The translations under genes were made by a program, and so were the position numbers. Shown here in pieces: positions 45,925 through 56,215 of a stretch of DNA of 64,000 nt; within the stretch, counting starts at the first letter, position 1, and every line of letters begins with the position of its first letter. Source of the DNA: Bradyrhizobium diazoefficiens (GTDB taxonomy: Bacteria; Pseudomonadota; Alphaproteobacteria; Rhizobiales; Xanthobacteraceae); the NCBI RefSeq assembly GCF_016616235.1, contig NZ_CP067100.1:3841001-3905000 (forward strand). The letters run 5' to 3'. The notes under the pieces were generated by a model. It made no database searches and had not been told where the DNA came from. It saw nothing but the letters and a program-made list of their open reading frames with translations.

Positions 45925-46683
45925 ATGTCGAACGCCGCCGCGCCCGCAACGGAAGGACCCGACCGGTCCGATGCGCCTGCGCATGTCGCCATCATCATGG
46001 ATGGCAACGGGCGTTGGGCCGCCGCGCGCGGTCTGCCGCGTGCGGAAGGGCATCGCCGCGGCGTCGAGGCCTTGCGCCGCGTGGTGCGTGCCTCGCACGA
46101 GCTCGGCATCCGCTATCTCACCATCTTCTCGTTCTCGTCGGAGAACTGGTCGCGCCCGGCGAGCGAGATCGGCGATCTGTTCGGCCTGCTCCGGCGTTTC
46201 ATCCGCAACGATCTGGCGAGCCTGCATCGCGACGGCGTCAAGGTGCGCATCATCGGCGAGCGCGAAGGGCTCGAGAGCGACATCTGCGCGCTGTTGAATG
46301 AGGCCGAAGAACTGACGCGCGACAATACGCGCCTGACGCTCGTCGTGGCCTTCAATTACGGCTCGCGCCAGGAGATCGCGAAGGCGGCGCAGAAGCTTGC
46401 GCGAGAAGTTGCCGAAGGAAAGCGCGATCCTGCCTCGATCGACGCCGAGACGCTGGGCGCGCATCTCGATGCGCCCGACATTCCCGATCCCGATCTCATC
46501 ATCCGCACCAGCGGCGAGCAGCGCCTGTCCAATTTCCTGATGTGGCAGGCGGCCTATAGCGAGCTCGTGTTCGTGCCGATCCACTGGCCCGATTTCGACA
46601 AGGCGGCGCTGGAAAGCGCGATCGCCGAATTTGCCAGGCGCGAGCGCCGTTTCGGCGGCCTGGTCGCGAAAACCGCCACGTGA
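45925..46683 (+). CDS. uppS: isoprenyl transferase (undecaprenyl diphosphate synthase)
   Basis: 252 residues. It elongates farnesyl diphosphate with cis-isoprene units to undecaprenyl diphosphate, the lipid carrier for peptidoglycan and O-antigen. The catalytic start [17 protein letters not shown] near residue 20 and FSSENWSRP near 74 are typical. [16 protein letters not shown] near 192 is the third conserved block. The stop overlaps the GTG start of cdsA by four bases (GTGA), so the two are coupled. Confidence 0.96.
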   Translation: MSNAAAPATEGPDRSDAPAHVAIIMDGNGRWAAARGLPRAEGHRRGVEALRRVVRASHELGIRYLTIFSFSSENWSRPASEIGDLFGLLRRFIRNDLASLHRDGVKVRIIGEREGLESDICALLNEAEELTRDNTRLTLVVAFNYGSRQEIAKAAQKLAREVAEGKRDPASIDAETLGAHLDAPDIPDPDLIIRTSGEQRLSNFLMWQAAYSELVFVPIHWPDFDKAALESAIAEFARRERRFGGLVAKTAT

Positions 46684-47522
46684 GCGAACCCGACGCCGCA
46701 TCGGCGGACACCAAGCCCGCCCCGAGCAATTTCGTGATGCGAGTGCTCGCAGCGCTTGTGCTGGCGCCGCTCGCCATTGCGCTCGCCTATGCCGGCGGCT
46801 GGCTGTGGGCGCTGCTCGTCACCCTGGTGTCGATCGGCCTGTTTGCGGAATGGCTGATGGTGGTGGGCGCGGGCTCGACCGCGCTGACCGGGGCAGGGAC
46901 GCTCGTCATCGCCGCGATGGGCTTGTGCGTGACGTTCGGCGCGCTCAAGACCGCCGTCATCACCGGCTTGATCGGCGGTGCGATCGTGACGCTGATCGCG
47001 CGCGGCAAGTTCGTTTGGGCCGCGACCGGATTCGCCTATGCGTCGGCGGCGCTGCTGGCCTCGATCCTGGTGCGGAAGGATCTCGTCAACGGCTTCTCCG
47101 CCCTGATGTTCGTCCTGCTTGTGGTGTGGGCGACCGATATCGGCGGCTATTTCGCCGGGCGCAGCATCGGCGGGCCGAAACTGTGGCCGCGCGTCAGCCC
47201 GAAGAAGACCTGGTCCGGCGCGCTCGGCGGCTTTGTCGCGAGCCTTGCGGTGGCGGGCGGCTTTGCGGCCTGCGGGATCGGGAAGGCTATTCCGCTCCTG
47301 CTTGTCAGCGCCATCCTGTCGGTGGTGTCGCAAGCCGGCGATCTGTTCGAGTCCGCGGTGAAGCGCCGCTTCGGCGTCAAGGATTCCAGTCACTTAATTC
47401 CCGGTCATGGCGGGCTTATGGACCGCCTGGACGGCTTTGTTGCCGCCATCCTGATGGCATGGATTATCGGCTTTCTCCGCCTCGGTGTGCATAGCGCCGG
47501 AAGCGGTCTTATGGTTTGGTGA
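46680..47522 (+). CDS. cdsA: phosphatidate cytidylyltransferase
   Basis: 280 residues beginning with GTG 46680, which overlaps the uppS stop. It makes CDP-diacylglycerol from phosphatidate and CTP for phospholipid synthesis. It has about seven to eight membrane helices. The C-terminal signature is clear: [10 protein letters not shown] near residue 180, then [32 protein letters not shown] (about 222-253), with conserved Asp residues. dxr begins five bases downstream. Confidence 0.95.
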   Translation: MSEPDAASADTKPAPSNFVMRVLAALVLAPLAIALAYAGGWLWALLVTLVSIGLFAEWLMVVGAGSTALTGAGTLVIAAMGLCVTFGALKTAVITGLIGGAIVTLIARGKFVWAATGFAYASAALLASILVRKDLVNGFSALMFVLLVVWATDIGGYFAGRSIGGPKLWPRVSPKKTWSGALGGFVASLAVAGGFAACGIGKAIPLLLVSAILSVVSQAGDLFESAVKRRFGVKDSSHLIPGHGGLMDRLDGFVAAILMAWIIGFLRLGVHSAGSGLMVW

Positions 47523-47526
47523 GGAT

Positions 47527-48750
47527 ATGAGCGCAGTCCCATTGCGTAACAACAGGCTTGCTGCGTCCGACATCCGCAGCGTCACGGTCCTCGGCGCCAC
47601 CGGCTCGATCGGCGACAGCACGATGGATTTGCTGCGCGCCTCGCCCGAGCGCTACCGCGTCGAGGCCCTGACCGCGAACGGCAATGTCGCGGCGCTGGCC
47701 AAGCTCGCGAAGGAATTCTCCGCGCGCTTTGTCGCGATCGCCGACACTTCCAAGCTCGCCGAGCTCAAGGCCGCACTCGCCGGCACGACCACCGAATGCG
47801 GCGCCGGCGAAAGCGCGGTGATCGAGGCCGGCGCGCGTCCGGCCGATTGGGTCATGGCGGCCGTCAGCGGCGCCGCCGGACTGAAGCCGGCTCTGGCTGC
47901 GGTCGATCGCGGCGCCCATGTCGCGCTCGCCAACAAGGAATGCCTCGTCTGCGCCGGCGATTTCTTCATGCAGCGCGCGGCGAAAGCGGGCGCCTGCATC
48001 CTGCCGGCCGATTCCGAGCACAACGCGCTGTTTCAGGCGCTGGCGTCGGGCAATCGTGACGAGCTCGTCCGCGTCATCATCACGGCGTCGGGCGGCCCAT
48101 TCCGTACCTGGAAGCCCGCCGACATCGAGCAGGCGACGCTCGAGCAGGCGCTGAAGCATCCGAACTGGAGCATGGGCCAGAAGATCACGATCGACTCGGC
48201 CTCGATGATGAACAAGGGCCTCGAGGTGATCGAGGCGTCCTATCTGTTCGCGCTCTCGCCCGACGAGATCGATGTTCTGGTGCATCCGCAGTCCATCATC
48301 CACGGCATGGTCGAGTTCTCCGATCGCTCGGTGATGGCCCAGCTCGGCGCGCCCGACATGCGCACGCCGATCGCACACTGCCTCGGCTGGCCGGACCGCA
48401 TCAAGGGTCCGGCTGCGAGGCTGGATCTGGCCAAGATCGGCCAGCTGACCTTCGAGGCGCCGGACTTCGAGCGCTTCCCCGGACTGCGGCTGGCTTTCGA
48501 TTCGCTCCGGACCGGGAAGGGCGCGACCACCGTCTACAACGCCGCCAACGAGGTCGCGGTCGCCGCCTTCATCGCCGGCAAGATCCGGTTCGGCGCGATC
48601 GCGCGACTGGTGGAGGCGACGCTGGAGGACTGGATCCGCGGCGGGAACCAGGTGCCCCTGACCTCCGCCGATGATGCAATCTCTGTTGACCATGTTGCTC
48701 GAAATAGAGCTGCCGCCCTATTGCCTCAAATTGCCTTAAAGGCATCCTAG
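47527..48750 (+). CDS. dxr: 1-deoxy-D-xylulose 5-phosphate reductoisomerase
   Basis: 407 residues from ATG 47527. It converts DXP to 2-C-methylerythritol 4-phosphate, the committed step of the MEP isoprenoid route. The NADPH motif is [16 protein letters not shown] near residue 20. The metal and substrate block [15 protein letters not shown] near 160 contains the conserved DSEH, and [14 protein letters not shown] near 228 is also diagnostic. It lies between cdsA and rseP, as in most Alphaproteobacteria, and supplies the isoprenoid used by UppS. Confidence 0.96.
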   Translation: MSAVPLRNNRLAASDIRSVTVLGATGSIGDSTMDLLRASPERYRVEALTANGNVAALAKLAKEFSARFVAIADTSKLAELKAALAGTTTECGAGESAVIEAGARPADWVMAAVSGAAGLKPALAAVDRGAHVALANKECLVCAGDFFMQRAAKAGACILPADSEHNALFQALASGNRDELVRVIITASGGPFRTWKPADIEQATLEQALKHPNWSMGQKITIDSASMMNKGLEVIEASYLFALSPDEIDVLVHPQSIIHGMVEFSDRSVMAQLGAPDMRTPIAHCLGWPDRIKGPAARLDLAKIGQLTFEAPDFERFPGLRLAFDSLRTGKGATTVYNAANEVAVAAFIAGKIRFGAIARLVEATLEDWIRGGNQVPLTSADDAISVDHVARNRAAALLPQIALKAS

Positions 48751-48794
48751 ATGGCTTCGGGCCAGGGCCTTGCGGCGCTGGAAAAGGGGAATCG

Positions 48795-49946
48795 ATGATC
48801 GACTTTTTCGTCCATAGTTTCAATGGCTTGAGCCATGGGCTGCTTGGCTACGTGGTTCCCTTCCTGTTCGTCCTGACCATCGTTGTGTTCTTCCATGAGC
48901 TCGGCCATTTCCTGGTCGCGCGCTGGGCAGGCGTTCGCGTGTTAACCTTTTCGCTCGGGTTCGGACCTGAGCTGGTCGGTTTCAACGACCGCCATGGCAC
49001 CCGCTGGAAGATCTCCGCGATCCCGCTCGGCGGCTACGTGAAGTTCTTCGGCGACGAGAGCGAGGCTTCGACCCCATCGGCCGAAACGCTCGCGGCCATG
49101 TCGGACGAGGAGCGCGCCGGCAGCTTCCATCACAAGAAGGTCGGCCCGCGCGCTGCAATCGTCGCGGCGGGCCCGGTCGCCAATTTCATCCTGGGCGCGC
49201 TGATCTTCGCCGGCATGGCGCTGTACTACGGCAAGCCGAGCACGATCGCGCGCGTCGACGGCGTCGTCGCCGATGGCGCTGCGGCCGCGGCTGGCTTCAA
49301 GATCGGCGACGTCGTGGTCCAGATCGACGGCAAGCCGATCGAAAGCTTTGCCGACATGCAGCGCATCGTGGCGATGAATGCCGGCTCGGTGCTTACGTTC
49401 CAAGTGAAGCGGGACGGCGCCATCGTCTCGCTGACCGCGGCGCCTGCGCTGCTCGAGCGCAAGGATCCGTTCGGCAACAGCCATAAGGTCGGCGTGCTCG
49501 GGGTCGAGCACAAGTCGCAAGCCGGCGAGGCCTCGACCTCCCCGGTTGGCATCGGCGAAGCCCTCAAGATCGGCGTCGAGCAGGTCTGGTTCATCATCAC
49601 CAGCACGTTCAAGTTCCTGGGCTCGCTGTTCGTCGGACAGGGTAATCCGAACGAGGTCAGCGGCGTCCTTGGAATCGCGAAGATGTCCGGGCAGGCGGCC
49701 AGCGCCGGGTTCCAATTCGTGATCAATTTGTGCGCGGTGCTGTCGGTGTCGATCGGTCTGTTGAACCTGTTCCCGATCCCGCTGCTCGATGGCGGTCACC
49801 TTATGTTCTATGCGGCGGAAGTGGTGCGCGGCCGGCCCTTGTCCGAGCGGACTCAGGAGATGGGGTTCCGAATCGGTCTCGGTTTGGTGCTGATGCTGAT
49901 GGTGTTTGCGACCTACAACGACATCCTGCGCATGGCGGCGTCCTGA
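48795..49946 (+). CDS. rseP: RIP metalloprotease RseP (site-2 protease)
   Basis: 383 residues. It is an intramembrane zinc protease acting on signal peptides and anti-sigma factors. The zinc motif FFHELGHFLVARW (HExxH) is in the first helix near residue 35. One PDZ domain spans about 130-210 (VVADGAAAAAGFKIGDVVVQIDGKPI). The third ligand region NLFPIPLLDGGHLMF near 330 supplies the conserved Asp. There are three to four membrane helices. A GGGG ribosome site precedes the ATG, 44 bases after dxr. Confidence 0.94.
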   Translation: MIDFFVHSFNGLSHGLLGYVVPFLFVLTIVVFFHELGHFLVARWAGVRVLTFSLGFGPELVGFNDRHGTRWKISAIPLGGYVKFFGDESEASTPSAETLAAMSDEERAGSFHHKKVGPRAAIVAAGPVANFILGALIFAGMALYYGKPSTIARVDGVVADGAAAAAGFKIGDVVVQIDGKPIESFADMQRIVAMNAGSVLTFQVKRDGAIVSLTAAPALLERKDPFGNSHKVGVLGVEHKSQAGEASTSPVGIGEALKIGVEQVWFIITSTFKFLGSLFVGQGNPNEVSGVLGIAKMSGQAASAGFQFVINLCAVLSVSIGLLNLFPIPLLDGGHLMFYAAEVVRGRPLSERTQEMGFRIGLGLVLMLMVFATYNDILRMAAS

Positions 49947-49975
49947 TAGGGGCTTTTTTGTGGCGCGGTTCGTGG

Positions 49976-49993
49976 CGTTGCTGATCAGCAACG
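49976..49993. promoter_or_regulatory. 18-bp perfect palindrome between rseP and bamA
   Basis: CGTTGCTGATCAGCAACG is a perfect inverted repeat without spacer, 30 bases after the rseP stop and about 139 bases before the bamA start. A protein-binding site for a dimer is more likely than a stable hairpin because there is no loop. The binder is unknown. The rest of the gap (49947-50131) holds no recognised gene. Confidence 0.4.
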
Positions 49994-50131
49994 TCTTGGA
50001 ATGAAATTGAAATTACGGTGTCTGCTGCCGTTTGCGGCATCGAGGAAATTGGCTACAAGCGGCTTCGAACTTGGGGAATCTCCCAGACCGGCGTTGGGGT
50101 GGGTCTGGTACTGATAAGGGCGCGTTGCGCA

Positions 50132-52672
50132 ATGAAGTTTGGACTGCGACTCCGGGGGGGCTTGCTCGCAACCCTGATCTTGTTCGGCGCGCCGGTGGTT
50201 GGCCCGGTTGGGGCTGTTTTTGTGTCTTCGTCTGCGCTCGCTCAGACCGTCCAGTCGATTTCCGTCGAGGGAAATCGCCGTGTCGAGGTGGAGACCATCC
50301 GTTCCTACTTCAAGCCGGGCCCGGGCGGCCGTCTGGACCAGGCCGCCATCGACGACGGCCTCAAGGCGCTGATCGAGACCGGCCTGTTCCAGGACGTCAG
50401 GATCAATCGCGGCCCCGGCGGCCAGATCGTCGTCTCCGTGGTGGAAAACCCGGTGATCGGCCGCATCGCCTTCGAGGGCAACAAGAAGATCAAGGACGAG
50501 CAGCTCACCGCCGAGGTCCAGTCCAAGGCGCGCGGCACCTTCTCCCGCGCCATGGTGCAGTCCGACACGCTGCGAATCGCCGAGATCTACCGCCGCTCCG
50601 GCCGCTACGACGTGCGCGTCACGCCTGAGATCATCGAGCAGCCGAACAACCGCGTCGACCTCATTTTCACGATCGAGGAGGGCGCCAAGACCGGCGTCAA
50701 GTCGATCGAGTTCATCGGCAACAACGCGTTCTCGTCCTATCGCCTCAAGGACGTGATCAAGACCCACGAATCGAATCTGCTGAGCTTCCTCGCCAGCGGC
50801 GACATCTACGATCCCGATCGCGTCGAGGCCGACCGCGACCTGATCCGCCGCTTCTATCTCAAGAACGGCTTTGCCGACGTGCAGGTCGTGGCCGCGCTCA
50901 CCGAATACGATCCGGAGAAGAAGGGCTTCAACGTCACCTTCAAGATCGAGGAAGGCGCGCAGTACCGCGTCGCCACCGTCGATTTCCGCTCCAGCATTCC
51001 GAACTTCGATCCCACCTCGATGCGCGCCTATTCGCGCGTCAATGTCGGCTCGCTCTACAACGTCGAATCGGTCGAGAAGTCGGTCGAGGAGATGCAGATC
51101 GAGGCCTCGCGTCGCGGCTATGCCTTCGCCGTGGTCCGGCCCGGCGGCGACCGCAATTTCGAGGCGCACACCGTCTCCGTCGTGTTCAACATCGACGAGG
51201 GCCCGCGCACCTATATCGAGCGCATCAATCTGCGCGGCAACACCCGCACGCGCGACTACGTCATCCGCCGCGAGTTCGACATCTCGGAAGGAGATGCCTA
51301 CAATCGCGCCCTGGTCGATCGCGCTGAGCGGCGTCTGAAGAACCTCGACTACTTCAAGAGCGTGAAGATCACGACGGAGCCGGGCTCCTCGAGCGACCGC
51401 GTCATCCTGATCGTCGACATGGAAGAGAAATCGACCGGCGACTTCTCGATCTCCGGCGGTTACTCCACCACCGACGGCGCGCTCGCCGAAGTCTCGATCT
51501 CCGAGCGCAACCTGCTCGGCCGCGGCCTGTTCGCCAAGGCGTCGGTGACCTACGGCCAGTATGCCCGCGGCTATTCGCTGTCATTCGTCGAGCCGTATCT
51601 GCTCGACTACCGCGTCGCGCTCGGCCTCGATCTCTATCAGCGCCAGCAGCTGTCCAACAGCTACATCTCCTACGGCACCAAGACGCTCGGCTTCTCGCCG
51701 CGTCTCGGCTTCTCGCTGCGTGAAGATCTGGCGCTCCAGCTGCGCTACTCGATCTACCAGCAGCAAATCACGCTGCCGTACTATCTGACGAACTGTAACA
51801 ACGTCCTCGGTTCGTCGGCCTTCAACCCGAGCCCGGCCTTCGCTGCGTCGCAGACGCCGCCGATCGACCTGAGCTCGTCCAACGGCCTCGGCTGCTACAG
51901 CGATGGCGAAGCCTCGCTGCCGGTGCGCAAGGAGCTCGCCAATGGCAAGACCCTGACCTCGGCGCTCGGCTACACGTTGACCTACAACACGCTGGACAAC
52001 AACAAGAACCCCACCGATGGTCTGCTCATCGACTTCCGTCAGGACTTCGCCGGCGTCGGCGGCGACGTCTCCTACCTGAAGTCGGTGATCGACGCGAAGT
52101 ACTACGCTCCGCTGGTGTCCGATATCGTCGGCCTCGTCCACGTGCAGAGCGGCATGCTGAACAAGATCGGCAGCCAGGATCTGCGCATGCTCGATCACTT
52201 CCAGATGGGTCCGAACCTCGTGCGCGGCTTTGCCCCGAACGGCATCGGTCCGCGCGACATCAATCCGTACGATACGCAGGACGCGCTCGGCGGCACCAAG
52301 TATTGGGGCGCTTCGCTCGAATTGCAGATGCCGTTCTGGTTCCTGCCGAAGGAAGTGGGTCTGAAGGGCGCGGTCTATGCCGATGCCGGCGGTCTCTACG
52401 ACTACAAGGGACCGACGACGTGGTCGGTGACGAACGAAATGACCACGCCGGCCAATTCGGGCTGTACGCCGTCGACGACCAATCCGCCGACGCCCGGAAC
52501 CTGTACCGGTCTGATCTATGACGACAGCAAGGTGGTCCGCTCGTCGGTCGGTGTCGGCCTGATCTGGCAGTCACCGTTCGGACCGCTGCGCTTCGACTAC
52601 GCCGTGCCGCTCACCAAGGGCAAGTACGACCGCACGCAGGAATTCCGGTTCGGCGGCGGCACCACGTTCTAA
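50132..52672 (+). CDS. bamA: outer-membrane assembly factor BamA
   Basis: 846 residues from ATG 50132; an earlier in-frame start at 50018 is not supported by a signal peptide. The signal (LLATLILFGAPVVGP...SALAQT) is followed by five POTRA domains: VQSISVEGNRRVEVETIRSYF, then FEGNKKIKDEQL, FIGNNAFSSYRLKDV, FRSSIPNFDPTSM and LRGNTRTRDYVIRREFDI. The barrel begins near 420 (TGDFSISGGYSTTDGALAEV), has the conserved loop 6 motif VRGFAPNGIGPRD, and ends FGGGTTF with terminal Phe. It inserts barrels such as the porin and TonB receptor found elsewhere in this window. Confidence 0.97.
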   Translation: MKFGLRLRGGLLATLILFGAPVVGPVGAVFVSSSALAQTVQSISVEGNRRVEVETIRSYFKPGPGGRLDQAAIDDGLKALIETGLFQDVRINRGPGGQIVVSVVENPVIGRIAFEGNKKIKDEQLTAEVQSKARGTFSRAMVQSDTLRIAEIYRRSGRYDVRVTPEIIEQPNNRVDLIFTIEEGAKTGVKSIEFIGNNAFSSYRLKDVIKTHESNLLSFLASGDIYDPDRVEADRDLIRRFYLKNGFADVQVVAALTEYDPEKKGFNVTFKIEEGAQYRVATVDFRSSIPNFDPTSMRAYSRVNVGSLYNVESVEKSVEEMQIEASRRGYAFAVVRPGGDRNFEAHTVSVVFNIDEGPRTYIERINLRGNTRTRDYVIRREFDISEGDAYNRALVDRAERRLKNLDYFKSVKITTEPGSSSDRVILIVDMEEKSTGDFSISGGYSTTDGALAEVSISERNLLGRGLFAKASVTYGQYARGYSLSFVEPYLLDYRVALGLDLYQRQQLSNSYISYGTKTLGFSPRLGFSLREDLALQLRYSIYQQQITLPYYLTNCNNVLGSSAFNPSPAFAASQTPPIDLSSSNGLGCYSDGEASLPVRKELANGKTLTSALGYTLTYNTLDNNKNPTDGLLIDFRQDFAGVGGDVSYLKSVIDAKYYAPLVSDIVGLVHVQSGMLNKIGSQDLRMLDHFQMGPNLVRGFAPNGIGPRDINPYDTQDALGGTKYWGASLELQMPFWFLPKEVGLKGAVYADAGGLYDYKGPTTWSVTNEMTTPANSGCTPSTTNPPTPGTCTGLIYDDSKVVRSSVGVGLIWQSPFGPLRFDYAVPLTKGKYDRTQEFRFGGGTTF

Positions 52673-52685
52673 TTCGATCAGCAGG

Positions 52686-52797
52686 GCATGATCCGGCCAC
52701 CCGGGATTTCCTTTTGGGAATTCCCCGGGGCCGGCCGGCAAAAAGATCGTGCTCAATCCATGAGATAAGGCATGATGCGGCCTGATCGCTTCATGCC
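52686..52797. repeat. palindrome-rich intergenic region after bamA, repeat copies
   Basis: GCATGATCCGGCC at 52686 and GGCCGGC...GATCGTGC (to 52752) are imperfect inverse ends, with an inner stem rich in CCCGGG and CCCCGGG. A second unit GGCATGA (52769-52775) with TCATGCC (52791-52797) lies next to it. The ends share GCATGATC with the repeat at 45844-45909. The inner stem could also act as the bamA terminator, but no T tract follows. Confidence 0.55.
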
Positions 52798-52821
52798 GAA
52801 GCCGGACCGCGACGGGGTGGA

Positions 52822-53889
52822 ATGGCGCAGCCGACCTTCTTTACAAAGCCGCCTGCCACAGCGCTGGCCGAGATTGCCACGCTGACCAAGGCGGAGCTGG
52901 TCGACCCCATCAGGGGCGGCCAGATCATCACGGGACTAGCCTCGCTGAGCGAGGCCGGCCCGATGCATCTGGCGTTCTTCGACAACCTCAAATACGCCGA
53001 CGAGCTCAAGGCGACCAAGGCCGGCGCCTGCCTCGTCAGCCCGCGCTTCGAGGCGACGGTGCCCGCACATGTGGCCGTGCTGCGGGTGGCGCAGCCATTC
53101 CGCGCCTTCGTCAGGATCGCCCGGGAGTGGCATGGCGATGCGCTCCGGCCGCAATCCTGGACCGGCAATGACGGCGTCGCGCCCTCGGCCATCATCGATC
53201 CCAGCGCCCGGCTAGAGGACGGCGTGATCGTCGATCCCCTGGCTGTGATCGGGCCGGACGTTGAGATCGGCAGCGGCACCGTGGTTGGCGTCGGGGCGGT
53301 GATCGGCCCAGGCGTCAAGATCGGCCGGGACTGCAATGTCGGCGCCCGCACCGCGATCCAGTGCGCCCTGATCGGCAACAACGTGCTGATCCATCCGGGC
53401 TGCTCGATCGGCCAGGACGGCTATGGCTTCATCTTCTTCGGCCAGGAAGGGCATCTGAAAGTGCCGCAGACCGGGCGGGTGCTGATCCAGAACGACGTCG
53501 AGGTCGGCGCCAATACCACGATCGACCGCGGCAGCTTGCGGGATACCGTCATCGGCGAGGGCACCAAAATCGACAATCAGGTCCAGATCGGCCACAATGT
53601 GACGATCGGCCGGTACTGCCTGCTGGCGGCCCAGATCGGGCTCGCCGGCAGTCTGACCATCGGCGACAACGTGGCGCTGGGAGCGAAGGTTGGCATCAAC
53701 AACCACCTCAAGATCGGGGATGGAGCCCAGGTCACCGCCATGAGCGCCGTCAAGGACGACATCCCGCCGGGCGGGCGCTGGGGCGGGTACTTCGCCAAGC
53801 CGACCAAACAATGGTTCAAGGAGATCATCGCGGTGGAGCGCCTGGTACGCGATAGCAGGGCCGATCCGAAGGACGAGGGACGGGAATGA
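52822..53889 (+). CDS. lpxD: UDP-3-O-(3-hydroxyacyl)glucosamine N-acyltransferase
   Basis: 355 residues. It adds the second hydroxyacyl chain in lipid A synthesis, at the inner face of the inner membrane. The N-terminal domain (about 1-115) has [23 protein letters not shown]. From about 118 on, left-handed beta-helix hexapeptide repeats run as [20 protein letters not shown], and the helix includes [22 protein letters not shown] near 205, the LpxD insertion. The ATG of fabZ overlaps its stop by four bases. Confidence 0.96.
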   Translation: MAQPTFFTKPPATALAEIATLTKAELVDPIRGGQIITGLASLSEAGPMHLAFFDNLKYADELKATKAGACLVSPRFEATVPAHVAVLRVAQPFRAFVRIAREWHGDALRPQSWTGNDGVAPSAIIDPSARLEDGVIVDPLAVIGPDVEIGSGTVVGVGAVIGPGVKIGRDCNVGARTAIQCALIGNNVLIHPGCSIGQDGYGFIFFGQEGHLKVPQTGRVLIQNDVEVGANTTIDRGSLRDTVIGEGTKIDNQVQIGHNVTIGRYCLLAAQIGLAGSLTIGDNVALGAKVGINNHLKIGDGAQVTAMSAVKDDIPPGGRWGGYFAKPTKQWFKEIIAVERLVRDSRADPKDEGRE

Positions 53890-54347
53890 CCGAGGAATCG
53901 CCTGTTAAATTCGAACTGGTGGACATCAACGCGATCCTCCAGACGCTTCCGCATCGCTTTCCGATGCTGCTGATCGACCGCGTCATCAACATCCGCGCCG
54001 ACTACAGCGGCATCGGCATCAAGAACGTCACGTTCAACGAGCCGGCCTTCCAGGGGCACTTCCCCGAGCGCCCCGTCTATCCCGGCGTCATGATGATCGA
54101 GGCGATGGCACAAACGGCGGGCGTGATCGGCATCAAGTCGGTGGAGGGCACCGAGAAGCCGCGCGCGGTCTATTTCCTCACCATCGACAAGTGCAAGTTC
54201 CGTAAGCCCGTGCTGCCCGGCGATACCATCGAATACCACATGCGCTCGCTCGGCCGCCGCAAGGCGATGTGGTGGTTTCACGGCGACGCCAAGGTCAACG
54301 GCCAGGTCGTTGCGGAAGCCGATGTCGGCGCGATGCTGACGGATTGA
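53886..54347 (+). CDS. fabZ: 3-hydroxyacyl-[acyl-carrier-protein] dehydratase FabZ
   Basis: 153 residues. It dehydrates 3-hydroxyacyl-ACP in fatty acid synthesis and thus shares the pool used by LpxA/LpxD. The hot-dog-fold motifs are [14 protein letters not shown] near residue 20 and [20 protein letters not shown] near 57, with the catalytic His and Glu. The ATG overlaps the lpxD stop. A gap of about 200 bases to lpxA (54348-54546) contains no recognised gene. Confidence 0.96.
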   Translation: MTEESPVKFELVDINAILQTLPHRFPMLLIDRVINIRADYSGIGIKNVTFNEPAFQGHFPERPVYPGVMMIEAMAQTAGVIGIKSVEGTEKPRAVYFLTIDKCKFRKPVLPGDTIEYHMRSLGRRKAMWWFHGDAKVNGQVVAEADVGAMLTD

Positions 54348-54546
54348 GGGCGCTTCCAGCGCGCTTCTTCATGCGGAGGATGAACTCGTTCACGCGCCGG
54401 GTCGGCTGCTTCGACCGGCCGATGAAGCGTGCCGATATGACGATATGATAGGTCCACTGGACAGATCGGGCCTGGTCGCGCTAACCACCGGAAAAGCGAG
54501 CGACTTCAACACATAAGCAGACCTTCTTGATGAGTAACATCGCCTG

Positions 54547-55338
54547 ATGAGCAAGATTGATCCCACCGCACGCGTGGCGGACGGCGCCGTGATCGGCGCG
54601 GGCACCGAGATCGGGCCCTATTGCATCATCGGCCCGCATGTCGTGATCGGCGCGAATTGTAGGCTGATCGGGCAGGTCACAATCATCGGCCACACCTCGG
54701 TTGGCGATAATTGCCTGATCTCGCCGTTCGCGGTGCTGGGCGGCGCGCCGCAGGACCTCAGCTACAAGGGCGAGCCGACCACACTCGAGATCGGTTCCGG
54801 CAACACCATCCGCGAAGGCGCGACCATGAACGTCGGCACCATCAAGGGCGGCGGCAAGACGCGCGTCGGCAACGACGGTTACTTCATGAACAACAGCCAT
54901 GTCGGCCACGATTGCATGGTCGGCAACAACGCGATCTTCGCGACCTCGGCGACGCTCGGCGGGCACTGCGAGATCGGCGACGCCGTCTATATCGGCGGCC
55001 TCTCGGCGGTGCATCAGTTCACCCGCATTGGGTCCTACGTGATGGTCGGCGGCCTCTCGGGCGTGCGCGACGACATCATCCCGTACGGATTGGCCAACGG
55101 TCAGTATGCGGTGCTGGAGAGCCTCAACCTGATCGGCATGAAGCGGCGCAAATTCACCAGGCAGCGGCTTGCCGCCGTGCGCGCGTTCTACCAAAAACTC
55201 TTCCACGGCCCCGGCACGTTCGCCACACGGCTGGAGGCGTCGCGGCCGCTTGCGGGTGAAGATCCGGCGATTGCCGAAATCCTCGACTTCATCGGCAAGG
55301 GCAAACGCCCGCTCTGTCTTCCTGCCGTCGCAAGGTGA
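54547..55338 (+). CDS. lpxA: acyl-[ACP]--UDP-N-acetylglucosamine O-acyltransferase
   Basis: 263 residues. It performs the first step of lipid A synthesis, adding a 3-hydroxyacyl chain to UDP-GlcNAc. Beta-helix hexapeptide repeats fill the first 180 residues (IDPTARVADGAVIGAGTEIG and so on). The characteristic GGAPQDLSYKGEPT near 63 and GGLSAVHQFTRIGSYVMVGG near 148 are diagnostic of LpxA. The C-terminal helices (RKFTRQRLAAVRAFYQKLF) complete the family architecture. Confidence 0.96.
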   Translation: MSKIDPTARVADGAVIGAGTEIGPYCIIGPHVVIGANCRLIGQVTIIGHTSVGDNCLISPFAVLGGAPQDLSYKGEPTTLEIGSGNTIREGATMNVGTIKGGGKTRVGNDGYFMNNSHVGHDCMVGNNAIFATSATLGGHCEIGDAVYIGGLSAVHQFTRIGSYVMVGGLSGVRDDIIPYGLANGQYAVLESLNLIGMKRRKFTRQRLAAVRAFYQKLFHGPGTFATRLEASRPLAGEDPAIAEILDFIGKGKRPLCLPAVAR

Positions 55339-55345
55339 TCCTGGC

Positions 55346-56215
55346 ATGGCCGCGGGCATGACATCGGCGGCTTCGGAGCTTTCATCGCCGGTCGGCATCG
55401 TTGCCGGCGGCGGCGCGATGCCGTTCGCGGTGGCCGACTCGCTCGCCGCGCGGGGCGTCACGCCGGTGTTGTTTCCGCTGCGCGGCGCCTGCGATCCGGC
55501 GCGGGTGGAGAAATTTCGCCACCGCTGGATCTCGGTTGGCCAGCTCGGCCGCGCCATGCGGCTGTTCCGCGAGGAAGGCTGCCGCGACCTGATCTTCATC
55601 GGCACATTGGTGCGGCCCTCGCTCTCCGAGATCCGGTTCGACGTCAAGACGCTGCGCCTGCTCGGCAACGTCATTCGCGCCTTCCGTGGCGGCGACGATC
55701 ATCTGTTGTCCGGCGTCGGCCGCATCCTCGAGCAGGACGGCTTTCGCATGGTCGGCATCAAGGATATCGCGCCCGACCTGTTGATGCCCGAGGGCTGCAT
55801 CAGCCGCGCCTGGCCGAGCGACAACAGCAAGACCGATATCGCGCGCGGCCGCGCGGTGCTGACCGCGCTCGGCCCGTTCGATATCGGCCAGGCCGCGGTC
55901 GTGATCGACGATCATGTCGTGGCGGTCGAGGACATCGAGGGTACTGACGCGCTGCTGGCGCGCGTGGCGCGGCTGCGCGAGGAGGGCCGTATCCGCGCCG
56001 CCACGGGCCGCGGCGTGTTGGTGAAGGCGCCGAAGAGCGGCCAGGACCTGCGCTTCGACCTGCCGACGATCGGCCCGCGCACCATCGACGGTGTCGCCAA
56101 AGCCGGGCTTGCCGGCATCGCCGTCATCGCCGGCAACACCATCGCCGCCGAGCCGCAGGCAATGATCGCGCTTGCCGATGCGAAATTTCTCTTCATCATC
56201 GGTCTGCCGCCGTGA
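55346..56215 (+). CDS. lpxI: UDP-2,3-diacylglucosamine diphosphatase LpxI
   Basis: 289 residues from ATG 55346, seven bases after lpxA. The same frame is open upstream inside lpxA. It hydrolyses UDP-2,3-diacylglucosamine to lipid X, the step done by LpxH in enterics. Family features are VGIVAGGGAMPFAVADSLAARG near the N-terminus, FIGTLVRPSLSEIRFD near 95 and the C-terminal block AEPQAMIALADAKFLFIIG. Its position between lpxA and lpxB supports LpxI. lpxB overlaps its stop by four bases. Confidence 0.94.
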   Translation: MAAGMTSAASELSSPVGIVAGGGAMPFAVADSLAARGVTPVLFPLRGACDPARVEKFRHRWISVGQLGRAMRLFREEGCRDLIFIGTLVRPSLSEIRFDVKTLRLLGNVIRAFRGGDDHLLSGVGRILEQDGFRMVGIKDIAPDLLMPEGCISRAWPSDNSKTDIARGRAVLTALGPFDIGQAAVVIDDHVVAVEDIEGTDALLARVARLREEGRIRAATGRGVLVKAPKSGQDLRFDLPTIGPRTIDGVAKAGLAGIAVIAGNTIAAEPQAMIALADAKFLFIIGLPP

